The position numbers were made by a program, and so were the translations under genes. Shown one piece after another: positions 16,680-24,774 of a DNA stretch of 29,997 nucleotides (the stretch's first letter is position 1; every line of letters starts with the position of its first letter). The notes beneath the pieces were generated by a model. The model was not told the DNA's origin, did not search any database, and saw only the letters and a program-made list of their open reading frames with translations. This stretch comes from Pseudomonadota bacterium. Lineage in GTDB: Bacteria; Pseudomonadota; Gammaproteobacteria; Burkholderiales; Burkholderiaceae_B. The stretch covers positions 1 through 29,997 of the forward strand of contig JAEYVD010000299.1 in assembly GCA_023432075.1 (NCBI GenBank), in the 5' to 3' direction.

Positions 16680-16726
16680 ATGCCCTCAAATAAAACTTTC
16701 TCGACACTCCATGCGCTTTTGATATG
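16680..16726 (-). promoter_or_regulatory. LysR-type operator element C, promoter of the solute-binding protein
   Basis: Read on the minus strand it begins CATATCAAAAGCGCAT, has ATTTG at positions 36-40 and ends GGGCAT. Its right half resembles element D (ATTTG followed by A, one base, GGCAT). A possible promoter follows on the minus strand, with TTTGAG as -35 and CATAGA as -10 at 16-17 bases. It lies 79 bases before the ATG. Confidence 0.65.
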
Positions 16727-16766
16727 GGCGTTTCAGACCCTGCAAACTCATATCAAAAGCGCATGG
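16709..16766. repeat. Perfect 18-bp inverted repeat between divergent island genes
   Basis: CCATGCGCTTTTGATATG (16709-16726) and its exact reverse complement (16749-16766) are separated by 22 bp. The arms are the left ends of operator elements C and B, so the two elements point away from each other, towards the solute-binding protein and hyuA. The arrangement would place two regulator tetramers back to back. Confidence 0.85.
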
Positions 16767-16795
16767 CCTCCCGCCACATACGAATTTGTCATATG
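16749..16795 (+). promoter_or_regulatory. LysR-type operator element B, promoter of hyuA-hyuB
   Basis: It begins CATATCAAAAGCGCATGG, has ATTTG at positions 36-40 and ends TCATATG. It matches element A at 33 of 47 positions without a gap. TTTGTC (16785-16790) is the probable -35 region, with a poor -10 TTACAC 17 bases on. The element ends 62 bases before the hyuA ATG. Confidence 0.7.
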
Positions 16796-16857
16796 GAATC
16801 CCAGTTCTTACACTCGTCTGCAATCACAACACCTCTCGCAATAAGGTAGGCAAGACG

Positions 16858-18912
16858 ATGGGCTTGAGAATCGGAGTTGATATTGGCGGATCGTTCGCTG
16901 ACTTTGCGGTCCTGGACGAGGCGGATCGCACGATCCGGACCTTGAAGGTCTTCTCGCGCCCGGATGATCCGGGCAGTGAAGTGCTGGCAGGCATGAAGCA
17001 GCTGACCGAACGCTACGGTATTGAGCCGTCGGACGTCGCATACTTCACGCATGGCACGACCGTTGGCGTGAACGCGGTCGTGCAGCGCAAGGGGCTCAAG
17101 CTGGGACTGATCACGACGAAGCACTTTGAAGATGTGTTGGAGATCGCGCGCCTGAAGATCCCCGATATGTACCACCTGAAGTCCAAGCGCCCCGCGCCGC
17201 TCATCACGCGGGATCGCGTCGTGGGTGTGGTCGAGCGCATGGCTGCCGACGGCACGGTGGAAACTCCCGTGGACGAAGCCAGCGTCCTGGCCGCGGCGAA
17301 AACGCTGCAAGCCGCTGGATGCGAAGGCGTGGTGGTGTCGCTATTGCATTCCTACCGCAACCCTGCGCATGAACTCCAGGTCAAGGAATTGATTCAAGGC
17401 GCGCTCCCGGGCATGTTCGTGTCGTGCTCGCATGAAGTCTGGCCGATCATCCGAGAGTACGAGCGCACGCTGACAGCCGTCATCGGCGGCTACGTGCAGC
17501 CGCGCGTCTCGCACTATCTGACCAGCCTGCAGGCCGCACTGAGCAAATCGGGTGTGGGCGTCGATCTGAAGGTCACCAAGTCCAATGGTGGCGTGATGAG
17601 CGCGGAGTACGGCAAGAACAACTGCGTCCAGATGATTCTCTCGGGCACGGCGTCCGGGGTGATTGGCGCGGCCTACGTATCGCAGCAGTGCGGCGTCAAG
17701 CGCTGCATGAGCCTGGACATTGGCGGGACCACGGCCGACATGGCGCTCATCATCGACGGCGAGCCTCAGTACGCGACGGGCGAGTACATCGGAGACTTCC
17801 AGATCCACATCCCGTCGGTGTCCGTGTCTTCCGTGGGTGACGGTGGCGGCTCCATCGCGTGGGTTGACCGTTTCGGTGTGCTGAAGGTGGGGCCTGACAG
17901 CGCTGGCTCCAATCCCGGACCGGTGTGCTACGGCCGAGGCGGCACGCAGCCCACCATCACCGACGCGTTTGCGGTCTTGGGCGTGATCGGCAACGCGGAG
18001 CTTGGCTACAACGCGGTCAAGGTGGACGTGCAAGCCGCCCGCGATGCCATTGCGCCGCTGGCGGAAAAGCTGGGCAAGGATCTCTTGGCCACCGCGGAAG
18101 CGATTGTCAACGTGTCCGTCTCCAGCATGTATGCGGGCGTGAGTCGCATCATTTCGCGTTTCGGTGTGGATCCGCGAGAGTTCACGCTGATGCCGTTTGG
18201 GGGCGCGGGGCCGATGATGGCTTGCTACCTGGCGCGCGCGCTGAACGTCGGGCAGCTGCTGGTGCCGACCACGCCTGGCGTGTTGTCCGCGCTGGGCGGC
18301 TTGATCGCCGACCTGAAGAACGATTTCGTGAAGACCACCTATTACGACTTGACCGAGGACACCACCCGGGCGCTACAGAAGGAAATGCACCTGCTCGAGG
18401 CCCAGGCGCGCGAATGGCTGTCCGCCGAGGGCGGCGATCCGGACAAGGCGTCGATTCAAGTGTCCGCGGACATGCGTTACCGCGGCCAATCGTTCGAAAT
18501 CGACACGCCGCTCAAGCCGGACTGGCTGCGCGATGGCGACATGCGCGAGGTGAGCGCCGCGTTTCACACTGAGCACCGGCGCTTGTATGGCCATAGCGAC
18601 GAGGCGGCTCCGCTTCAGGTCGTGGCATTGCGCCTGGTCATCACCTCGCAAACGCCGAAGCCGCAACTGCGAGAAATGGAACGCGCGCAGAGCGCCAGCA
18701 TTCCGTCCAGGACCGTCGAGGTGTGGCTGGATGGCGCGCTGCGCTCGGTTCCGATGTACCGCCGTGCCGACCTTCTCGCAGGCCACACGTTTGATGGCCC
18801 GGCTATCGTGGCGCAGGACGATTGCACCACCACGGTTCTGCCTGGCTACAACGTCCGGGTGGATGCGTACGGCAATCTGGAAATCAAGTCTGTGGATCAA
18901 GCTGGAGCATAG
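16858..18912 (+). CDS. hyuA: Hydantoinase/oxoprolinase family protein, ATP-binding subunit (HyuA-like)
   Basis: The 684-residue product is the A subunit of an ATP-dependent cyclic-amide hydrolase. Relatives open N-methylhydantoin, 5-oxoproline or lactam rings, and some carboxylate ketones. It has the actin/Hsp70-like ATPase motifs: GVDIGGSFADF (residues 6-16), THGTTVGVNAVVQRKG (64-79), SLDIGGTTAD (285-294) and VGDGGGS around 325-332. The ATG at 16858 follows TAGG 7 bases upstream; the frame is open 24 codons further, but that would run into operator element B. It is 3 bases from hyuB, with which it should form the active complex. The presence of gabT and gabD in the same regulon suggests a lactam that opens to a GABA-like acid. 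Confidence 0.92.
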   Translation: MGLRIGVDIGGSFADFAVLDEADRTIRTLKVFSRPDDPGSEVLAGMKQLTERYGIEPSDVAYFTHGTTVGVNAVVQRKGLKLGLITTKHFEDVLEIARLKIPDMYHLKSKRPAPLITRDRVVGVVERMAADGTVETPVDEASVLAAAKTLQAAGCEGVVVSLLHSYRNPAHELQVKELIQGALPGMFVSCSHEVWPIIREYERTLTAVIGGYVQPRVSHYLTSLQAALSKSGVGVDLKVTKSNGGVMSAEYGKNNCVQMILSGTASGVIGAAYVSQQCGVKRCMSLDIGGTTADMALIIDGEPQYATGEYIGDFQIHIPSVSVSSVGDGGGSIAWVDRFGVLKVGPDSAGSNPGPVCYGRGGTQPTITDAFAVLGVIGNAELGYNAVKVDVQAARDAIAPLAEKLGKDLLATAEAIVNVSVSSMYAGVSRIISRFGVDPREFTLMPFGGAGPMMACYLARALNVGQLLVPTTPGVLSALGGLIADLKNDFVKTTYYDLTEDTTRALQKEMHLLEAQAREWLSAEGGDPDKASIQVSADMRYRGQSFEIDTPLKPDWLRDGDMREVSAAFHTEHRRLYGHSDEAAPLQVVALRLVITSQTPKPQLREMERAQSASIPSRTVEVWLDGALRSVPMYRRADLLAGHTFDGPAIVAQDDCTTTVLPGYNVRVDAYGNLEIKSVDQAGA

Positions 18913-18915
18913 GTC

Positions 18916-20916
18916 ATGAGTTTCGATAAATCTACCCTGCAAATTTTCGCCAATTACTGCGTGGCGGCCGCGGAAAGCATGGCCTATACCTTGATCCGCA
19001 CGGCCCATTCGGCCTTCGTCAAGGAGACGGAAGACTTCTCCTGCACGCTGATGACCCCGGAAGGCCTGACGTTCGCGTCGCCCAAGACGCTGGGTGCAAC
19101 GTGGTATCCCGGGCTGGACTTCGGGTCCGTGATCCAGATGACGGGGCCCTTCGAGCCGGGCGATATCGGCATGACGAATGATGCGTACAGCGGCTATGTC
19201 GCCACGCACACGCCCGACATCATGATGTGGAAGCCGGTCTTCCACAACGGCGAGCTGATGTGTTTTGTTGGCGGGCACATTCACAACACCGACATGGGCG
19301 GGGCAGTGCCGGCGTCCCTGTCGCGGACCCTGACCGAGGTACAGCAAGAGGGCATTCGCTTTCCGCCGTCAAAGATCGTGCGCGCCGGCGTCTTGAACGA
19401 GGACCTCGTGCGCCTCATGGAGATCAACGTGCGCGCGCCGGAGCAGAACCGGGGCGATCTGAACGCGCAGATCGCGATGTTGATGACGGGTGAGCGCCGC
19501 ATCCTCGAAATCATCGAGCGCTTTGGCGCGGACGCATTCAAAGAGGGCATACAGGCGCTGCTGGACTATTCCGAAGAGCAGGCGCGCACGCTGGTGTCGG
19601 ACATACCGGATGGCGACTACCCGTTCGCGGAGTACGCGGATGAGGACTCGGCCAATGGCAAGCCGCTGCGCGTGATGCTGACCCTGCGCGTTCGAGGCGG
19701 AGATCTTGAGTTCGACTTTACCGGCAGCGATCCTCAGCTGAGTTCATCGCTGAACATGCCGACGGGAGGCAAGGAGCGGCATGTGCTCGCCTTGGTGGGG
19801 CTGAACTATGTGCTCTATACGCTGAACCCCGACCTGCTTCTCAACGCGGGCATGCTGCGCGTCGCCACCTGCGTGCTGCCCGAGGGGACCGTGGTCAATC
19901 CGCTTGCGCCCGCCGCCGTGGGGATGCGCAGTCTCACCTGCAAGGTGGTTCAGTACGCCACGATCGGCGCGTTCTCCCGGGCGATCCCGGATTTGATGCC
20001 GGCATCTCCGGCTGGTGGCATGAGTATCGTCAACGTGCGCACCACGTCCTCCGACGGCCGCAGTTTCATCGCGGCCCTGGGTCCGGTTGGCGGCGGCGCG
20101 GGTGGCGCGGCAGAGGGCGATGGGTCGGAAGCGTCGGGCGCCATCGTCGCGTTCCTGCGCAACACGCCCGTGGAGATCAACGAAGCCGAGGTGCCCATCC
20201 AGATCACGCGCTACGGCCTGGTGCCCGACAGCTCCGGGGCTGGCCGGCATCGCGGCGGCCTGGGCACGGTCATGGAGTTCAAGGTGTTTGCGCCCAACTC
20301 CATCGTCACCGCCCGCAACCGTGACAAGTCGCGCTTCGGATCGTGGGGCGTGCTGGGCGGCAAGGCCGGCGCAGTGTCCCGTTTTACGCGAAATCCTGAC
20401 ACGGCGCACGAAGAGGACCTTGGCGTTAGCGATCTGATTCACTGCCAGCCTGGCGATGTGATCCGTCTGGAGGGCTGCGGTGGCGGCGGTTACGGCCCGG
20501 CGTTCGAGCGGGATCCGGAGAGCGTGCTGCGCGACGTGCAATGTGGCTACGTTTCGGTGGCCGCAGCCGAATCCGAGTATCAAGTGGTGATCGTCGACGG
20601 CCGCATCGACGCCGAGCGCACGCAAGTGCTGCGCCGCCAGGCTGAGAGCGAACGGCCAGCGCAGTACCCGCACTTCGATTACGGGCCTGGCCGGGATGCG
20701 TTCGAGCAGTCCTGGACAGCAGAGCGCTACGACTCGTTGACCAGCGTGCTGGCGTCGGTGCCTCCGAACTGGCGTCACTTCCTGAAGCACAAGATCTTCA
20801 ACGAACTGGAAGTCATGGAAAAGGAGGGCACGGTGCCCGAGAGCGGCGACGTCGTCCGATCCATCTTTGAGCGGGTGCGCAAGCAATACGTCCAGCTGCA
20901 GGCAGTTGGCCATTGA
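18916..20916 (+). CDS. hyuB: Hydantoinase/oxoprolinase family protein, B subunit (HyuB-like)
   Basis: The 666-residue product is the catalytic partner of HyuA. Family landmarks are EDFSCTLMTPEG near residue 40, PGDIGMTNDAYSG with THTPDIMMW near 75-105, VGGHIHNTDMGGAVPAS near 120, EGTVVNPLAPAAVG near 325, GGGAGGAAEGDGSEASG near 400 and GRHRGGLGT near 445. Histidine- and aspartate-rich segments (GGHIHNTDMGG) fit the metal site of the family. It is longer than many B subunits, with an extra C-terminal region of roughly 90 residues that includes PPNWRHFLKHKIFNELEVME. Some lactamase and acetophenone-carboxylase relatives carry similar additions. The 3-bp gap to hyuA and shared promoter indicate one operon. 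Confidence 0.92.
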   Translation: MSFDKSTLQIFANYCVAAAESMAYTLIRTAHSAFVKETEDFSCTLMTPEGLTFASPKTLGATWYPGLDFGSVIQMTGPFEPGDIGMTNDAYSGYVATHTPDIMMWKPVFHNGELMCFVGGHIHNTDMGGAVPASLSRTLTEVQQEGIRFPPSKIVRAGVLNEDLVRLMEINVRAPEQNRGDLNAQIAMLMTGERRILEIIERFGADAFKEGIQALLDYSEEQARTLVSDIPDGDYPFAEYADEDSANGKPLRVMLTLRVRGGDLEFDFTGSDPQLSSSLNMPTGGKERHVLALVGLNYVLYTLNPDLLLNAGMLRVATCVLPEGTVVNPLAPAAVGMRSLTCKVVQYATIGAFSRAIPDLMPASPAGGMSIVNVRTTSSDGRSFIAALGPVGGGAGGAAEGDGSEASGAIVAFLRNTPVEINEAEVPIQITRYGLVPDSSGAGRHRGGLGTVMEFKVFAPNSIVTARNRDKSRFGSWGVLGGKAGAVSRFTRNPDTAHEEDLGVSDLIHCQPGDVIRLEGCGGGGYGPAFERDPESVLRDVQCGYVSVAAAESEYQVVIVDGRIDAERTQVLRRQAESERPAQYPHFDYGPGRDAFEQSWTAERYDSLTSVLASVPPNWRHFLKHKIFNELEVMEKEGTVPESGDVVRSIFERVRKQYVQLQAVGH

Positions 20917-20931
20917 GGTGAGGACTTGCGT

Positions 20932-20954
20932 GCGGCGGCTTCCCAAGCCGTCGC
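20932..20954 (+). terminator. Hairpin after hyuB
   Basis: GCGGCGGCTT, CCC, AAGCCGTCGC gives a 10-bp stem with one G-T pair, 16 bases after the hyuB stop. It has no T tract, so it is a possible weak terminator. The 196-bp gap that contains it shows no recognisable operator element. Confidence 0.45.
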
Positions 20955-21112
20955 CGTGAGTCCGATGCCTTAGCGCGTACCGCACCTATTTATTTTGGGG
21001 AATGCCTTCTGACGACTTTCAGGTCGTCAGCGGGTACCGCTGCGTCTTCATTCTGTTGATCGTTGGCCGATTGATGCGCCTATCGCAAATGCACGATTCT
21101 GCTCAGTCTAAG

Positions 21113-22444
21113 ATGAAACAATCCTTATTGACCATTGAAACCGACAACACGCTGCCGGAACAGCTGGATGTCGCGGTAATCGGGGGCGGCGCGGCAGGTG
21201 TTGCAACCGCTTATGAACTTGCGAAGCTGGGAAAAAAGGTCGGCGTTTTCGAGAAAGGCCGCATTGCCGCGGAGCAGAGCAGCCGCAATTGGGGATGGTG
21301 TCGCACGCTGGGCAGGGACATGCGCGAATTGAGCCTGGCACGGCTCAGTGTCCAGCGCTGGTCTGAGCTGTCGGCCGAGATCGATGCCGATGTGGGGTTC
21401 AGGGCGCCGGGCATCACATTCGTGACGCGCAGCGAAGCGGAATTGGCCGGTTGGCAGACGTGGTACGAGTTCGCGCAACGCTCGGGTGTCGAGTGCGAAA
21501 TGCTGTCGAGGGCGCAGGCAAACAGCCTGTATGCGCAGACGGGAGAACCCTGGATCGGCGGTGTGCGGACCATGAATGATGGCTACGCGGATCCGTCTCG
21601 CGCCATCCCGTTGCTGGCCCGGTATGCAGCGACGCAGGGCGTGGCCGTCTTGCAGAATTGTGCGGTCAACGATCTCTATTTCAGCGCCGGGCAGTTGGCG
21701 GGGATCGTCACGGAACGCGGCGTCGTTCGCGCGGACTGTGTCGTGCTGGCGGGCGGCGCGTGGTCGTCGCTGTTCTGTCTGAAGCAGAAGGTGGTGTTGC
21801 CCACCCTGAACGTCCATTCTTCCGCCTCCAAGACCCGGAACGACTTGCAATTGCCGTTTAACGGTCCCTTGAAAGCGCCGGAATTTTCCGTGCGCGAGCG
21901 GACGGGCGGCGGCTACATTCTGGCCAAAAGTGGCCGGGGTACGGCGCATATCGTGCCCAACAGCCTGCGGTATGGCATGCGGTTCAAGGGGCTGATCGCC
22001 AGCCGCCGGAAGAATCTCAATTTGCGGCTGGGCCGGGAGTTCTTCTGCCAGCTGTGGAACGAGATTTCCTATCTCTATTTGAACCGGTCGCCATTCGTCA
22101 ATAACCGGATCCTGGATCCGAACCCCGATATGTCGCTCGTGCGTTCTGCCTATGAAGAGGCGCAGCGCGTGTTCCCCGAATTGGGGCCGGACATGCTGGA
22201 CTACGCCTGGGGTGGGGCGATCGACAACACGCCGGACGGCATTCCCGTCGTCTCCCCATGTGACGCAATACCGGGCCTTTTCCTGTGCACGGGATTCAGC
22301 GGACATGGGTTCAGCAGCGCGACGGGCGCCGGACGAATGCTGGCGCGCCTTATCCACAGCGGCCATCTTTCCGACGAACTCAAGCACCTCTCGCATAGTC
22401 GATTTCTGTCCGGTGAGGTGTTGGCCCCGAACATCATCTATTGA
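21113..22444 (+). CDS. FAD-dependent oxidoreductase, DAO superfamily (DadA/glycine oxidase-like)
   Basis: From the ATG at 21113 the product is 443 residues and begins just before a Rossmann motif AVIGGGAAGVATAYELAKLG (glycines in residues 24-29), with the ribose-binding E47. The block SSRNWGWCRTLGRD (56-69) and the C-terminal GFSGHGFSSATGAGRMLARL are typical of the D-amino-acid/sarcosine-oxidase branch. The frame is open up to an ATG at 21002 after GGGG, but the extra residues look non-homologous, so the start is uncertain. Candidate substrates are N-methyl or secondary amino acids. Its position directly after hyuAB suggests that it acts on the ring-opened product. It differs clearly from the PuuB-like enzyme at 10191, so the island has two such oxidases. 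Confidence 0.85.
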   Translation: MKQSLLTIETDNTLPEQLDVAVIGGGAAGVATAYELAKLGKKVGVFEKGRIAAEQSSRNWGWCRTLGRDMRELSLARLSVQRWSELSAEIDADVGFRAPGITFVTRSEAELAGWQTWYEFAQRSGVECEMLSRAQANSLYAQTGEPWIGGVRTMNDGYADPSRAIPLLARYAATQGVAVLQNCAVNDLYFSAGQLAGIVTERGVVRADCVVLAGGAWSSLFCLKQKVVLPTLNVHSSASKTRNDLQLPFNGPLKAPEFSVRERTGGGYILAKSGRGTAHIVPNSLRYGMRFKGLIASRRKNLNLRLGREFFCQLWNEISYLYLNRSPFVNNRILDPNPDMSLVRSAYEEAQRVFPELGPDMLDYAWGGAIDNTPDGIPVVSPCDAIPGLFLCTGFSGHGFSSATGAGRMLARLIHSGHLSDELKHLSHSRFLSGEVLAPNIIY

Positions 22445-22568
22445 TGGGCGAGAGTTGCAAGACACGTAGGAGTTTTCAACCGCGGTAATGTGCTTGTCCC
22501 GCACTGGCGCCGGCTTTGATTACCATTCGGCGCATCATTGGCGGGCGTTATAAAAAGGGGAAAAAACC

Positions 22569-23573
22569 ATGCATTGCAATCGAAGAGATTTTCTGCGAAC
22601 AGTAGGCGGGTCCACAGCCGTTGCGTTGATGCCATCGGCATTCGGCGCGAATCAGTCTTCTTATCCGGATCGAACGATTCGACTGCTGGTTCCCTTTTCA
22701 GCGGGCAGCAGCACCGATATCGCGGCGCGGACGTGGTCTGAACAGCTGGCCAAGGGCCTGAATCCCGCCTCTGTTGTCGTCGAGAATCGGGCGGGCGCAG
22801 GCGGGAACATCGGCGCGGCCGTGGTCGCGCATGCGGCCCCCGATGGATACAGCCTGCTGTACAGCTCGGCCACGACCTACTGCATCAGCCCGTTCGTTTA
22901 TCCGGACCTTGCGTACAACCCGGAACGGGACTTTGCGCCGATCGCGGTAACCATCAGCGTTCCCGTCTTTCTGGTGGTCTCCGGAGACAGCGACATCAAG
23001 AGCTTCGATGACCTGGTCAAGGCGATCAAGGCCAAGCCCGATCGTCATAGCTACGGTTCGAACGGTGTCGGCACGTCGGGCCACATCGCATGCCGGCGCT
23101 TCGCCAGTCTGATCGGGCAGCCCGAGCTCCTGCATATTCCCTACAAGAACGGCTCTCAAGGCGTCATGGCGGACGTGATCGGCGGCCGTATCACGTTTGC
23201 GGTCGATCCCTGGTCAGTGGTGGGCCCGCAGATCGAGTCCGGACGCCTGCGCGCAATCGGCGTCAGCAGCCGCGAGCGGTTATCGGTTGCTCCCAATGTT
23301 CCCACGTTGACCGAACTGCTGGGCCAGGACTGCGTCGTGGTGACATGGAATGGCCTGTGGGCGCCCAAGGACGTCTCGCCGGAGATCATCGCCCGGCTGC
23401 ACGCCGCGATGGATCAGGGACGGTCGGCAGAGGGCTTGGCGGCGCGTTTCGAGCGGCAAGGCACGCCATTGATGCCGAGAATGACGCTAGAGCAGACTGG
23501 AAAGTTCATGGCCGAAGAAACGCAGCGCTGGAAATCCCTGGTCGAACTGACGGGCGTTCGAATCACGAGCTGA
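22569..23573 (+). CDS. Bug-family (tripartite tricarboxylate transporter) solute-binding receptor
   Basis: The 334-residue product is a Bug-type periplasmic receptor, abundant in Bordetella and Achromobacter. The signal is of twin-arginine type (NRRDFLRTVGGS, residues 4-15) ending near SAFGA. Family landmarks are YPDRTIRLLVPFSAGSSTDIAAR at residues 32-54, VVENRAGAGGNIGA near 75, APDGYSLLY near 92 and GSNGVGTSGH near 160. Bug receptors bind carboxylates or other small solutes, but no membrane subunits (TctA/TctB) are in this window, so it would have to use ones encoded elsewhere or act as a sensor. A GGGGAAAAAACC leader precedes the ATG. The downstream dehydrogenase starts 45 bases later and is probably co-transcribed. 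Confidence 0.9.
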   Translation: MHCNRRDFLRTVGGSTAVALMPSAFGANQSSYPDRTIRLLVPFSAGSSTDIAARTWSEQLAKGLNPASVVVENRAGAGGNIGAAVVAHAAPDGYSLLYSSATTYCISPFVYPDLAYNPERDFAPIAVTISVPVFLVVSGDSDIKSFDDLVKAIKAKPDRHSYGSNGVGTSGHIACRRFASLIGQPELLHIPYKNGSQGVMADVIGGRITFAVDPWSVVGPQIESGRLRAIGVSSRERLSVAPNVPTLTELLGQDCVVVTWNGLWAPKDVSPEIIARLHAAMDQGRSAEGLAARFERQGTPLMPRMTLEQTGKFMAEETQRWKSLVELTGVRITS

Positions 23574-23618
23574 CGTCTCCAGGACTTTTTCGCAACTTTC
23601 TATTTTTGAGTCATACCT

Positions 23619-24719
23619 ATGAGCAACACCGAAAAGCGTTATCGCGTCGCCGCAATCGCCGGCGACGGCATCGGAAAAGAAGTGATGCCCGAGGGGCTGC
23701 GGGTCATGAAAGCCGCCGCGCAGCGCTTCGGCATCGCGCTTGAGATCGTGGAATACGATTGGGCGAGTTGCGACTATTACGTCGAGCACGGGCAGATGAT
23801 GCCCGACGATTGGAAGGACCAGCTTGCCGGCGTTGACGCCATCTACTTCGGCGCAGTGGGTTGGCCGGACACGGTGCCCGACCACATCTCGCTGTGGGGC
23901 TCGTTGCTGAAGTTCCGGCGGGAATTCGATCAATACATCAACTTGCGCCCCGTGCGGCTGTTTGCCGGGGTGCCCTGCCCGCTGGCGGGGCGTGCGCCCG
24001 GCGATATCGACTACTTCGTGGTGCGCGAGAACACCGAAGGGGAGTACACGTCGCTGGGTGGCGTGATGTACGAAGGGACCGATCGCGAGATCGTGATTCA
24101 GGAGTCCGTCTATTCCCGCCACGGCGCCGACCGCGTCTTGAAGTATGCGTTCGATCTCGCCAACCGCAGAAGCCGCAAGCGCCTGACCGTGGCCACCAAA
24201 TCGAACGGCATCGCGATCAGCATGCCCTGGTGGGACAAGCGCGCCGATGCGGTGGGGGCGGCCTATCCGGAAGTCTCGGTGGACAAGCAGCATATCGACA
24301 TCCTGTCGGCCCGCTTCGTGCTCCAGCCCGACCGCTTCGACGTCGTGGTGGCCTCCAATTTGTTTGGAGACATCCTGTCGGACCTCGGGCCCGCCACGAC
24401 GGGAACCATTGGTCTGGCTCCCTCCGCCAACTTGAATCCGGAACGCGCCTTTCCGTCGCTGTTCGAGCCCGTCCACGGCTCCGCGCCGGATATCTACGGC
24501 AAGAACATTGCCAACCCCATCGCCATGATCTGGTCGGGGGCGTTGCTGCTGGATTTCCTGACTGAAGGCGAAGGCGCGGGCCGCGCGGCGCACGATTGCG
24601 TGGTCAGTGCAATTGAAGAGATTCTGGTGTCCGGTCCGCATACCCGCGATCTGGGCGGGACGGCCAACACCACGGAGATGGGGCAAGTGATCGCCGCGCT
24701 CGTCCAAGGGAATCGCTGA
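23619..24719 (+). CDS. Tartrate/D-malate dehydrogenase family protein
   Basis: The 366-residue product belongs to the isocitrate/isopropylmalate dehydrogenase family, in the tartrate and D-malate branch (TtuC/DmlA). Such enzymes oxidise or oxidatively decarboxylate tartrate, D-malate or related 2-hydroxy acids with NAD. Visible residues are the catalytic tyrosine in RENTEGEY (Y143), the catalytic lysine in ATKSNG (K194), and the metal-binding aspartates in NLFGDILSDL (D251 and D255). GSAPDIYGKNIANP near residue 288 is the usual cofactor loop. It follows a Bug receptor closely, suggesting that the receptor's ligand is a hydroxy-dicarboxylic acid. The choice between tartrate and D-malate cannot be made from sequence alone. 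Confidence 0.88.
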   Translation: MSNTEKRYRVAAIAGDGIGKEVMPEGLRVMKAAAQRFGIALEIVEYDWASCDYYVEHGQMMPDDWKDQLAGVDAIYFGAVGWPDTVPDHISLWGSLLKFRREFDQYINLRPVRLFAGVPCPLAGRAPGDIDYFVVRENTEGEYTSLGGVMYEGTDREIVIQESVYSRHGADRVLKYAFDLANRRSRKRLTVATKSNGIAISMPWWDKRADAVGAAYPEVSVDKQHIDILSARFVLQPDRFDVVVASNLFGDILSDLGPATTGTIGLAPSANLNPERAFPSLFEPVHGSAPDIYGKNIANPIAMIWSGALLLDFLTEGEGAGRAAHDCVVSAIEEILVSGPHTRDLGGTANTTEMGQVIAALVQGNR

Positions 24720-24738
24720 GCGGCGAAAGCGCGCGGCA

Positions 24739-24774
24739 GGCGGCGGCAGTTGTTGCTAACGCAACGCCGCCGCC
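24739..24774. terminator. Hairpin between the convergent dehydrogenase and kinase genes
   Basis: GGCGGCGG pairs with CCGCCGCC, and inside it GTTG pairs with CAAC. The structure overlaps the 3' end of the kinase gene and lies 20 bases after the dehydrogenase stop. There is no T tract. A terminator for two convergent genes is plausible. Confidence 0.45.

Noticed and set aside
16858..20916. Direct call of HyuAB as 5-oxoprolinase
   Set aside because: The A and B subunits fit several activities of the family, and the GABA genes argue more for a lactam or hydantoin substrate; sequence reading alone cannot decide.
21002..21112. Upstream extension of the second FAD oxidoreductase to an ATG after GGGG
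   Set aside because: The extra 37 residues do not resemble the start of DAO-family proteins, which begin shortly before the GGGAAG motif. The start remains uncertain.
21125..22504. Long minus-strand reading frame opposite the second FAD oxidoreductase
   Set aside because: Antisense shadow; the plus strand carries intact Rossmann and C-terminal FAD motifs.
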